DNA of 29,818 bases from assembly GCA_049582065.1 (NCBI GenBank), contig JBAUTF010000102.1, forward strand, positions 1-29,818, written 5' to 3'. Positions 22,299 to 29,468 of this stretch are shown here, one piece after another; position 1 is the stretch's first letter; every line of letters starts with the position of its first letter. The position numbers and the translations under genes are program-made. This stretch comes from DATKSS01 sp049582065. Lineage in GTDB: Bacteria > Chloroflexota > Dormibacteria > Dormibacterales > Dormibacteraceae. The notes below the pieces were generated by a model, which saw only the letters and a program-made list of their open reading frames with translations, was not told where the DNA came from and searched no databases.

Positions 22299-23921
22299 AT
22301 GGGAGGTCCTCGGGACCGCAAGGATGTCCTGCTCGAGGCGGGTTTGAGCCTGGCCTCGGAGCTTTCGCTCTCGATCGTCCTCCAGCGCATCGTCGACCTT
22401 GCCGCGCAGGTCACCGACGCCCGCTACGGGGCGATGGGCGTCATCGGCGCACGCGGGTCGCTGGTCGAGTTCGTGACAACGGGAATTTCCGCCCGGGAGC
22501 GGCGTCAGATCGGCGCTCTGCCCCAGGGACACGGGATCCTCGGTTTGCTCATCCAGGACCCCCGTCCGATCCGGATCCAGAACATCGCCGAGCATAAGAA
22601 GTCGGTCGGTTTCCCGGCGCACCATCCGGCCATGCGCTCATTCCTTGGCGCCCCGGTCCAGGCCATGGGACGGGTGTACGGGAACATCTACCTGGCCGAG
22701 AAGCGCAGCGCCGACGAGTTCAGCGAGGAAGACCAGGAGTTGCTCGTCGGACTCGCCACGCAGGCGGGCGTGGCGATCGCCAACGCTTCCATGTACGAAG
22801 AGATCCGTTCCCGCGAGCGCTGGCTGGACGCACTCCGTGACATCACCAACCAGGTCCTGAGCGGTGCCGACCGCAGGTCACTTCTCGAAAAGGTCGCCGA
22901 GCACGCCCTCGAGCTCGCCTCGGCCGACGTGGCGACGATCATCACTGAAAGCGAGACCCCGGGAGAGCTCGTGGTGGCTGCCTCCGTAGGGGCCAGGTCG
23001 ACGGAGCTGCTCGGGCAGACGATGCCGGCCGACCGGTCGATCTCAGGCGAGGTGATGAGCAGCAGGCGGTCACTGGTGCTCGCCGACCTCAGCGCCGATC
23101 CCCGCGCTTTCCAGCCCATCGTCCGGCTGGGCCGCCACGGCCCTGGGCTGTTCGTCCCGCTTCGGGTGCCGGGCGGAGCGACGGGAACGCTGATGGTCGC
23201 CAACCTCAGGGGAAGACGCCCTTTCGACGAGTCCACGCGGCGGATCGTGGAGAGCTTCACCGACCAGGCCTCGGTTGCGCTCGAGTTCGAGAAGGCACAA
23301 GCCGATCTGCGACGGCTGGGGTTGATGGAGGAGCGCGAGCGCATCGCCAAGGAGCTGCATGACGGCATCATTCAGTCCCTGTTCGCCGTCGGGATGAACC
23401 TCCAGGGCACCGCGATACTCGGGTCGCCCGAGACCGCTGGCCGGATCGAAAGTTCGGTCGAGGAGCTGGACAAGGTTATACGCGACCTTCGCAACTACAT
23501 CTTCGGCCTGCGTCCAGGGATCCTCGCCGACCGCCAGCTCGACCAGGCCCTGCGCGTCCTGGGGCAGGACCTCGAATCCCGCTCCCAGATCACGGTTAAG
23601 GTGGAGGTTGACGCCGCCCTGGCGGCCGCGCTGTCGCCTCGTTCGACCGACATCGTCCAGCTCACACGTGAGGCTCTGTCGAATGTCTCGCGGCATGCCC
23701 GGGCGTCAAAGGTCAACGTGAGCCTCGGCCGCCAGGGATCGACCGCCGTGCTTGCGATCGAAGACGATGGTATTGGGTTCGACACCGACGACGGCACGGT
23801 GGGTAACGGTCTGCGCAACATGCGCGAGAGGGCCGCAGGGTTTGGCGCGACCATCGCCATCTCGAGCGTCGCTGGAAAGGGAACGCGGTTGAGTGTGCAG
23901 TTCCCGATCCGGGGATCCTGA
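22299..23921 (+). CDS. DosS/DevS-like GAF-GAF sensor histidine kinase
   Basis: The 540-residue soluble kinase has two GAF domains (about 24-165 and 180-325), then a HisKA_3 domain with ERERIAKELHDGIIQSLF (phospho-His354). The HATPase domain has LTREALSNVSRHARA, EDDGIGFD and GNGLRNMRERA. GAF-1 reads DARYGAMGVIG, GLLIQDPRPIR and VGFPAHHPAMRSFLG, very close to mycobacterial DosS/DosT. There the His before P-x-M is, as I recall, the heme ligand (DosS His149); here it is His109. A gas or redox sensor is therefore plausible. The start is ATG 22299, because the coding frame further left is antisense to uspA. It is followed by its probable partner regulator after 67 bp. Confidence 0.92.
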   Translation: MGGPRDRKDVLLEAGLSLASELSLSIVLQRIVDLAAQVTDARYGAMGVIGARGSLVEFVTTGISARERRQIGALPQGHGILGLLIQDPRPIRIQNIAEHKKSVGFPAHHPAMRSFLGAPVQAMGRVYGNIYLAEKRSADEFSEEDQELLVGLATQAGVAIANASMYEEIRSRERWLDALRDITNQVLSGADRRSLLEKVAEHALELASADVATIITESETPGELVVAASVGARSTELLGQTMPADRSISGEVMSSRRSLVLADLSADPRAFQPIVRLGRHGPGLFVPLRVPGGATGTLMVANLRGRRPFDESTRRIVESFTDQASVALEFEKAQADLRRLGLMEERERIAKELHDGIIQSLFAVGMNLQGTAILGSPETAGRIESSVEELDKVIRDLRNYIFGLRPGILADRQLDQALRVLGQDLESRSQITVKVEVDAALAAALSPRSTDIVQLTREALSNVSRHARASKVNVSLGRQGSTAVLAIEDDGIGFDTDDGTVGNGLRNMRERAAGFGATIAISSVAGKGTRLSVQFPIRGS

Positions 23922-23947
23922 ACAGGGCCGAACGACCCATTTGGATC

Positions 23948-23962
23948 GGGACCGGCGGCCTT
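23948..23962. promoter_or_regulatory. DosR-box-like sequence before response regulator gene
   Basis: The site starts GGGAC and matches 9 of 12 defined DosR-box positions in forward orientation. It lies in the 67-bp gap between the kinase stop and the regulator start, where an autoregulatory site could be. Confidence is low because the match is imperfect. Confidence 0.25.
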
Positions 23963-23988
23963 ACGCAAGAAGGGTGCGGGATGCGAAC

Positions 23989-24660
23989 ATGTGGGCGATG
24001 GCCAAGACGCGAATCCGAATCCTGCTGGTCGACGACCACGAGGTCGTGCGCGACGGAGTCAAGTCGTTGATCAACGCCAACGACGATCTCACGGTCGTTG
24101 CGGAGGCCGGCTCGGTCCAGGAGGCGATCGACCAGGCGGTGCGGACGCGGCCCGATGTGGTCGTGATGGACGTGCGGCTGGTCGACGGCAGCGGGATCGA
24201 GGCCACGCGTGAGATCCGGGCCCGGCTCGAGAAGACCCAGGTCTTGATGCTGACCTCGTTCGCCGACGACGAGGCGCTTTTCGCCTCGATCATGGCAGGG
24301 GCGGCGGGCTACGTCCTCAAGCAGATCCGGGGCGGCGAGCTGATCCGAGCCATCCGGGAGGTCGGGGCCGGTAAGAGCCTGCTCGACCCGGAGGTCACCA
24401 AGTCGGTGCTCGAGCGCCTGCGCAAGGGCAAGACGATGCGCGACGAGAAGCTCGCCAGGCTGTCGGCTCAGGAGGAGCGCATCCTCACCCTCGTCTCGCA
24501 GGGCATGACCAACGGGCAGATCGGCAAGGAGCTTCGGCTGGCCGAGAAGACGGTCAAGAACTACGTGTCTACGATTCTCTCCAAGCTGGAGGTCGCCCGG
24601 CGCGCGGAAGCGGCGGCATACCTGGCGCGTCACACGACGACGCCGGGTTCGAACGGCTAA
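23989..24660 (+). CDS. NarL/DosR-type response regulator
   Basis: This 223-residue transcription regulator has an N-terminal receiver domain with IRILLVDDHEVVRDGV (acidic pair) and VVVMDVRLVDGSG (phospho-Asp about 61). MLTSFADDEALFASIMAGAAGYVLK holds the switch Ser and conserved Lys. The C-terminal LuxR-type HTH contains LSAQEERILTLVSQGMTNGQIGKELRLAEKTVKNYVS in pieces. The recognition segment LAEKTVKNYVS is the same as I remember for M. tuberculosis DosR, so a DosR-like operator is expected. The start is ATG 23989; ATG 23998 is an equal alternative. It is the likely partner of the upstream GAF kinase. Its stop overlaps the convergent SRPBCC gene stop. Confidence 0.93.
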   Translation: MWAMAKTRIRILLVDDHEVVRDGVKSLINANDDLTVVAEAGSVQEAIDQAVRTRPDVVVMDVRLVDGSGIEATREIRARLEKTQVLMLTSFADDEALFASIMAGAAGYVLKQIRGGELIRAIREVGAGKSLLDPEVTKSVLERLRKGKTMRDEKLARLSAQEERILTLVSQGMTNGQIGKELRLAEKTVKNYVSTILSKLEVARRAEAAAYLARHTTTPGSNG

Positions 24661-25133
24661 CCAGGCTTACCGGCCTCTGCTTTGGGGGGTTCCTTTCGGA
24701 GGGCCTTCTCCAAGCGGGCCGCGATCGATTCTGCCAGCTCCTTGACCGTGGCCTCCGCGACGTTGTGCATCAAGGCCTGGTCCAACTGCCGCCCCAGGCT
24801 CCCGAGGGGGGGCTCATACATCCCGCTGACAGTCAGGCGGGTCACGTCCTTGTCGGACGGCGACAGCTCGATCTTCCCGGTCATCTCGGGGAACAGCTTT
24901 TCGGGGAAGGTCGCCTTCCAGGTCAAAGGGACCACGGCCCAGGTCGATGTCTTCACGGGCTCTCCGATCTCAACGGCCACGCGCTTGCGAATCGGGACAC
25001 CCGCGACGTGAACGCCCACCTTCGTCACGTTCTTGTCGCCGGTCCGAGGGAACCACTTGCGCGGCCCCTCCATCAAGGCGTCGGAGCATTCCTTGATCGG
25101 GTGCTCGACATGAACGGAGTGCTCGACGTACAT
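24657..25133 (-). CDS. SRPBCC-like hypothetical protein
   Basis: The 158-residue soluble protein starts MYVEHSVHVEHPIKEC and looks like the SRPBCC/START-like (polyketide cyclase, CoxG) fold. It shows alternating strands with VGVHVAGVPIRKRVAVEIG, TWAVVPLTWKATFPEKLFP and GKIELSPSDKDVTRLTVSG, then a long C-terminal helix LMHNVAEATVKELAESIAARLEKAL. The tail is rich in Lys and Pro. No catalytic residues can be assigned. It begins 10 nt after sdhB ends, so it is probably the last gene of the sdh operon. A role with SDH (assembly, lipid or quinone binding) is inference only. The frame upstream of 25133 is antisense or shadow of sdhB. Confidence 0.75.
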   Translation of the reverse strand: MYVEHSVHVEHPIKECSDALMEGPRKWFPRTGDKNVTKVGVHVAGVPIRKRVAVEIGEPVKTSTWAVVPLTWKATFPEKLFPEMTGKIELSPSDKDVTRLTVSGMYEPPLGSLGRQLDQALMHNVAEATVKELAESIAARLEKALRKEPPKAEAGKPG

Positions 25134-25143
25134 GCCGTCGGCC

Positions 25144-25908
25144 TCAGACCGGGCGCCGCTTCGGACCGCCGCCCAGCCTCTGGGCGATCGCCCGGATGGG
25201 GTCGAAGTAGACATCGTCCATTCGCTCCTTGAGCGGGATGATGGCATTGTCGGTGATCTTGATGTGCTCAGGGCACACCTCGGTGCAGCACTTGGTGATG
25301 TTGCAGTAGCCAACGCCGGCCTTTTCCTTGAGCATCGGCCGGCGGTCCAGGACGTCTTTCGGATGCATGTCGAGGCTCGCGATCCGGACCATGAAGCGCG
25401 GTCCGTAGAACGCGCTCTTCGCATCGTGGACGCGCAGAACGTGGCACACGTCCTGGCACAGAAAGCACTCGATGCACTTGCGGAACTCCATCACGCGCTC
25501 GACGTCCTTCTGCTGCATGCGCCACGGCTCGCTGCTGCTGGCGTCCTTGTCGCTCGGCGTGAACTGGGGGATCTTCTTGTTGACCTCGTAGTTCCAGCTC
25601 ACATCAGTGACCAGGTCCTTGATGACCGGGAACGCTTTCATCGGCCGCACGGTCACGCTCGCGCCGTAATCGGTGATCGGCGTCTTGCACATGAGGCGTG
25701 GGAAGCCGTTGATCTCGGCTGAGCACGAGCCGCACTTGGCGGCTTTGCAGTTCCACCTGACCGCCAGGTCGGAGGCCATGTTGGCCTGCACCCACAGGAC
25801 CGCGTCCAGGACCACCATGCCTTCCCGAACCGGTACGCGATACGAGACCACGTCGCCGCCGCTCGAGTCGCCGCGCCAGATATTGAGGTCGAGGTTGGAG
25901 ATTTCCAT
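25144..25908 (-). CDS. sdhB: Succinate dehydrogenase/fumarate reductase iron-sulfur subunit
   Basis: The 254-residue electron-transfer subunit joins the flavoprotein to the membrane anchor. The N-terminal ferredoxin domain has Cys54, Cys59, Cys62 (CKAAKCGSC) and Cys74 for the [2Fe-2S] cluster. The C-terminal domain has Cys145, Cys148, Cys151, Cys155 (CIECFLCQDVC) and Cys202, Cys207/208, Cys212 (YCNITKCCTEVCPEHI) for the [4Fe-4S] and [3Fe-4S] clusters. The sequence pattern, with RWNCKAAKCGSCSAEING, is the mycobacterial Sdh1 / actinobacterial type. The start ATG 25908 is 5 nt after the sdhA stop, with GAGGAG inside the sdhA end. The direction of reaction (succinate oxidation or fumarate reduction) cannot be told. 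Confidence 0.95.
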   Translation of the reverse strand: MEISNLDLNIWRGDSSGGDVVSYRVPVREGMVVLDAVLWVQANMASDLAVRWNCKAAKCGSCSAEINGFPRLMCKTPITDYGASVTVRPMKAFPVIKDLVTDVSWNYEVNKKIPQFTPSDKDASSSEPWRMQQKDVERVMEFRKCIECFLCQDVCHVLRVHDAKSAFYGPRFMVRIASLDMHPKDVLDRRPMLKEKAGVGYCNITKCCTEVCPEHIKITDNAIIPLKERMDDVYFDPIRAIAQRLGGGPKRRPV

Positions 25909-25913
25909 CAGTT

Positions 25914-27680
25914 CTACTCAATCTCCTCGGGCGTGTACCGGGCGTAGGAATGGTGGATGGCGTCCGCAAGGTGCTCGGGCATGGGCGGCCGCTTCTCGGC
26001 GGTGACCCTCATGCCGTCTGGAGTCTTCTCCGCCACGAAGTTGACCGTCTCCAGCTGATCGTCGGTCTTCGGATAGTCCGAGCGCGCATGAGCACCGCGA
26101 CTTTCCTTTCTCTCGACGGCGCCGCGCAGCAGAGCTTCCGCGTTGATCAGCATCGACCTCAGGTCGCTCGAGGTGTGCCAGCCCGGGTTGAAAGCCAGGG
26201 TTTTCGACCCGCCCGTTCCGCAAACCGCTGCGCGGCCGCCGATCTCCCGGATGGACGCCAGGCCCGTGTCGAGACCCGCTCCGTCCCGCACGATCGGCGC
26301 ATACCTGGTCATCGCCTCCTGGATCTCGGCCATCAGCTTGTAAGGGCTTTCGCCGGCGGGCCGGTTGAGGGGCGCCATCAGGGCCGCGATCGCGCCCTCC
26401 ACCTCTTTCTCATCGAGATTGGCCTTGGCCGCGTTTGCATTCGCCTTCGCGGCCGCGGCGGCGCCGTCCCCGGCGCGTTTGCCGAACACCAGCAGGTCGC
26501 TCAGGGAGTTGCCGCCCAGCCGGTTGGCTCCGTGCAGCCCGGACGCGACCTCGCCGGCCGCGAACAGCCCCGGCACGGTGGTGGCGCCGGTCTCGGCGTC
26601 GACGCGCACGCCGCCCATCGCGTAGTGGATGGTCGGAGCTACCTCCATCGGCTGCTTGGTGATGTCGACGTTGGCCAGCTTGAGGAACTGCTCGTACATC
26701 GAAGGCAGCCTGCTCTTGATGAACTCGGGCTTTCGATGCGTGATGTCGAGGAAGGCTCCGCCGTGCGGCGTGCCCCGGCCGGCCAGGACCTCCGAGTTGA
26801 TGGCGCGCGCGACCACGTCGCGTGAAGAGAGCTCCATACGCTCATGGTCGTAGCGCTCCATGAACCGCTCGCCCTCCTTGTTGCGGAGCACGCCCCCCTC
26901 GCCGCGTACCGCTTCGGTGATCAGGAGGCCCCGCACGCCGACCGGCCACACCATCCCGGTGGGGTGGAACTGCATCATCTCCATGTCACGCAGCTGTGCC
27001 CCCGCGTCGTAGGCCAGCGCGGTGCCGTCGCCAGTGCTCTCCCACGAGTTCGACGTGACCCGGTACATCTTGCCGGTGCCTCCGGTCGCCAGCAGGAGCG
27101 CCAAGCACCGGTACAGGATCAGCGAGCCGTCGGCGCGGCGATACGCGAGGGCGCCTGCGATACGCCCGTCAGCCTTCAGCAGCTTGAAGACATTGACCTC
27201 CATGTGGACGTCAACACCAGGCGTGTGCACCGCTCGGTCCTGGAGCGTTCGGATGAGCTCGAGGCCTGTGCGGTCGCCGATGTGCGCCAGCCGCGGATAC
27301 GTGTGCGCGCCAAACGGCCGCTGATGGATGCGGCCCTGCCAGGTGCGGTCGAACACCGCGCCCCAGCGCTCGAGCTCCAGCACCCGCTCGGGCGATTCCT
27401 TGGCGTGCAGCTCCGCCATGCGCCAGTCGTTGATCAGCTTGCCGCCCTTCATCGTGTCGGCGAAGTGCACCTCCCAGGTGTCCTGGTAGGCGACGTTGTG
27501 CATCGCGGCCGCGACCCCGCCCTCGGCCATGACCGTGTGCGCCTTCCCCAACAGCGACTTGCACACGATCATGACGCGGAGGCCCTCTTCCGCCGCGGCG
27601 ATGGCGCCGCGCAGTCCGGCGCCGCCGGCGCCGAGGACAAGCACGTCCGTCTCCACGGTCTCGTAGCTGGCGGTGCTCAC
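25914..27680 (-). CDS. sdhA: Succinate dehydrogenase/fumarate reductase flavoprotein subunit
   Basis: The 588-residue catalytic subunit interconverts succinate and fumarate with covalent FAD. The N-terminal dinucleotide fold is VLVLGAGGAGLRGAIAAAE. The FAD-linking His is expected at His48 in KAHTVMAEGGVAAAM. Substrate and catalytic motifs are QFHPTGM, TEAVRGEGGVLRN with the catalytic Arg, and PTIHYAMGGVRVD. The C-terminal FAD part has LFAAGEVASGLHGANRLGGNSLSDLLVFG. The GTG at 27680 makes a GTGA overlap with the sdhC stop, and the long open frame further upstream is antisense noise. The gene order sdhC-sdhA-sdhB is that of mycobacterial Sdh1. Confidence 0.96.
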   Translation of the reverse strand: MSTASYETVETDVLVLGAGGAGLRGAIAAAEEGLRVMIVCKSLLGKAHTVMAEGGVAAAMHNVAYQDTWEVHFADTMKGGKLINDWRMAELHAKESPERVLELERWGAVFDRTWQGRIHQRPFGAHTYPRLAHIGDRTGLELIRTLQDRAVHTPGVDVHMEVNVFKLLKADGRIAGALAYRRADGSLILYRCLALLLATGGTGKMYRVTSNSWESTGDGTALAYDAGAQLRDMEMMQFHPTGMVWPVGVRGLLITEAVRGEGGVLRNKEGERFMERYDHERMELSSRDVVARAINSEVLAGRGTPHGGAFLDITHRKPEFIKSRLPSMYEQFLKLANVDITKQPMEVAPTIHYAMGGVRVDAETGATTVPGLFAAGEVASGLHGANRLGGNSLSDLLVFGKRAGDGAAAAAKANANAAKANLDEKEVEGAIAALMAPLNRPAGESPYKLMAEIQEAMTRYAPIVRDGAGLDTGLASIREIGGRAAVCGTGGSKTLAFNPGWHTSSDLRSMLINAEALLRGAVERKESRGAHARSDYPKTDDQLETVNFVAEKTPDGMRVTAEKRPPMPEHLADAIHHSYARYTPEEIE

Positions 27681-28438
27681 GAGATCCACCTGGGGTCGTG
27701 TAGAACGCCCGCCAGCAAGAGCCGGATGTAGATGTCGGTGCCCGCGACCGACACCAGGCTCGCCCATGCCCACCTGTCGTGCTTGATGTTCAACACGGTG
27801 ACGCCCTTCCACAGGCGGAACCGCGCTCGCGCGGCCAGCGAGCATGAGAAGCAGTTCAGCTCTCCGCCGGAGAGGTGGCGGAACGCGTGGCAGCCGAAGG
27901 TGTAGCCCGACAGCAGGAGTACGTTGGCCAGCATCAGCAGGCTGCCGAAACCGATCCCGAAATGTCCGCCGAAGTCGAACGCCACGATGGCGTCGAACCA
28001 CAGGAAACCGACCTGGACGAACGTGGCGTAGAAGGCGAAGCGGTGAAGGTTGTTGAGGACCCAGGGGAAAGCGGTCTCACCGCGGTAACGGCCGCGGCTG
28101 GGCTCAGGCACGGCGCACGAGCGGGGATGCCAGAAGAACGATCGGAAATACGCCTTGCGGTAGTAGTAGCACGTGAGCCTGAAGGCGAGAGGCGCCCACG
28201 CGACCCAGATTCCCGGCGGGATCGGGCCGAGCGTGATCAGCGGCGAGTAGAAGGGGCTGAGATAAGGCGCGTAGTAGCCCTCGTGCTGGAAGAACACCAC
28301 CCAGACGGCGAAGACGCCGAAAAGGCTGAGGGCGACCACCACGAAGCTTGGATAGAGCCAGTTGGGGAGGGAGCTGTACGGATTCTTTACCGATGTATCG
28401 GGGGCTGCTGGGTGCGCGGTCGTGGAGGAAGCTGCCAC
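27677..28438 (-). CDS. sdhC: Succinate dehydrogenase membrane anchor (Sdh1-type, Cys/His-rich)
   Basis: This integral membrane anchor of 253 residues has about five hydrophobic helices. NWLYPSFVVVALSLFGVFAVW is the first (written here in part), and ATFVQVGFLWFDAIVAF is a later one. It has no SdhD partner, as in single-anchor actinobacterial enzymes. Conserved polar residues include FFWHPRSCAVPEPSRGRY, LHRFAFY, and CHAFRHLSGGELNCFSC with Cys183, His184, His188, Cys196 and Cys199. These suggest a membrane-embedded 2Fe-2S centre as in mycobacterial Sdh1. GTG 28438 is chosen; a TTG at 28468 would add ten residues, and neither has a clear ribosome site. It follows a terminator hairpin, so the sdh promoter must lie in or just after 28469-28534. 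Confidence 0.88.
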   Translation of the reverse strand: MAASSTTAHPAAPDTSVKNPYSSLPNWLYPSFVVVALSLFGVFAVWVVFFQHEGYYAPYLSPFYSPLITLGPIPPGIWVAWAPLAFRLTCYYYRKAYFRSFFWHPRSCAVPEPSRGRYRGETAFPWVLNNLHRFAFYATFVQVGFLWFDAIVAFDFGGHFGIGFGSLLMLANVLLLSGYTFGCHAFRHLSGGELNCFSCSLAARARFRLWKGVTVLNIKHDRWAWASLVSVAGTDIYIRLLLAGVLHDPRWIS

Positions 28439-28479
28439 TTTCGATCCATATCTAACTCTCTTCGGCAAGCGGGCGTGGC

Positions 28480-28515
28480 AAAAAGAGAGCTCCGGCGAGA
28501 CGTTCGCGCCGGAGC
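28480..28515 (-). terminator. Intrinsic terminator after the two-TM membrane protein
   Basis: Arms 28489-28497 and 28507-28515 are a perfect 9-bp GC-rich inverted repeat with a 9-nt loop. On the minus strand it is followed by a T-rich tract (28488-28480, ending in five Ts). It starts 20 nt past the stop of the membrane protein gene and separates it from sdhC. This is the clearest Rho-independent terminator in the window. Confidence 0.88.
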
Positions 28516-28534
28516 TTGCCGTCCGTATTGGATG

Positions 28535-29191
28535 TCAGGCTGTCGCTTGCCCGCCCTTTGCCGGGACAGCGACTTTAGGTGCGACTCTGAAGGTCTCGGT
28601 CTTGCGAGCCACGACGAAGAGCTCGAAGACCAGCGCGCCGAACACACCCAGCGCTGCGATCAGAAGCCCGATTCCTGCGTACGTGGCGTAGACACCGAGC
28701 GTCCACCAGCCCCAAGAGTTGAGAAGCGTCGCGCGGAGCATCTCGCCAGTGAAGAGCGTGGTCTTCTGACCATTGAGTGTCGCGACGTTGGCCTGAAGCG
28801 TAGCGTAGTTCGGATCCGTCTTCGACGCCGCAGCGAGGGCGGCGTTCGCGGCCGTGATCTTGGTGCCGATCGAGGCGTAGGTCGAGCCGCCTGCGACGCC
28901 CTGCAGGTGCTTGGCGAGGAAGTCGTTGGCGTAGATCCTCGCCTGGTCGCCGTTAACGAGCTGGTTGCCGGCCTGGTTCCGAATCTCCGCCGGGAACTCC
29001 GCCGGGTCCAGCGCGCCGCCGGGCTTGATCTGGTCGGCGGTCGGGAAGTAGATCTGCTGGGCGACGAGTTGGTCCTTCACGTAGCCTGTCACGAAGCTGC
29101 CCTCGTACAGGGCAAATCCCGCAGCCGCCGCCAAAACGATGATCATGGCCGACTGAAGGCTGATAATCCGCCACCTGATTGCCGAGTTCAT
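28535..29191 (-). CDS. Two-TM membrane protein of unknown function
   Basis: The 218-residue protein has an N-terminal membrane helix (about 11-30, RIISLQSAMIIVLAAAAGF) and an extracytoplasmic domain of about 125 residues. A C-terminal hydrophobic hairpin or helix pair follows (about 158-194), with a short basic tail. The middle domain holds VAQQIYFPTADQIKPGG, NQLVNGDQARIYANDFLAKHL and an Ala-rich helix. TLLNSWGWWTLGVYATYAGIG opens the last membrane part. I recall similar proteins in Actinobacteria, some loosely labelled LigA, but no known role. The start ATG 29191 has AGGAGG at 29199-29204, and a small 5-bp hairpin (29211-29223) lies in the leader. It is monocistronic, closed by the terminator, and diverges from a CBS-domain gene. 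Confidence 0.85.
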   Translation of the reverse strand: MNSAIRWRIISLQSAMIIVLAAAAGFALYEGSFVTGYVKDQLVAQQIYFPTADQIKPGGALDPAEFPAEIRNQAGNQLVNGDQARIYANDFLAKHLQGVAGGSTYASIGTKITAANAALAAASKTDPNYATLQANVATLNGQKTTLFTGEMLRATLLNSWGWWTLGVYATYAGIGLLIAALGVFGALVFELFVVARKTETFRVAPKVAVPAKGGQATA

Positions 29192-29336
29192 GTCGTTTCC
29201 TCCTGGTGTACCCTCGTTGAGGGAGTTGTTGTAAGTGAGCGTCGGACGGCTCATGACCTCAGTCAACAATCTTCCGCGTGGCTCAACGACTGCCGTTCGG
29301 CCCCTCGGCAATGGGGCCCAGGGTCCCGCCCCAGAC

Positions 29337-29351
29337 AGGACTATCGGCCCG
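29337..29351. promoter_or_regulatory. DosR-box-like sequence upstream of CBS-domain gene
   Basis: The forward motif matches 9 of 12 defined DosR-box positions, with GGACT and GGCCC halves. It lies 117 bp before the CBS gene start and 145 bp before the divergent membrane protein start. It could be chance; the link to a CBS gene resembles the mycobacterial hrp1 case. Confidence 0.27.
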
Positions 29352-29468
29352 CTCGCGGGTGACGACGGCGACGCCGACCTCGGTGAGGGGCATGAAGAGG
29401 CGAACGGCCCCACGAAGCGGAGTCGGACGCACCTGTCTTGAAGCCACGGCGTAGAGGAACCTAACTTC

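Noticed and set aside
29318..29333. GGGGCCCAGGGTCCCG as a further regulator palindrome
   Set aside because: It matches the DosR-type consensus poorly in both orientations, and such G/C blocks are expected in this composition.
27875..29362. 495-residue plus-strand open frame over sdhC and the membrane protein gene
   Set aside because: It crosses a clear terminator and two good genes in antisense and contains no recognisable domain.
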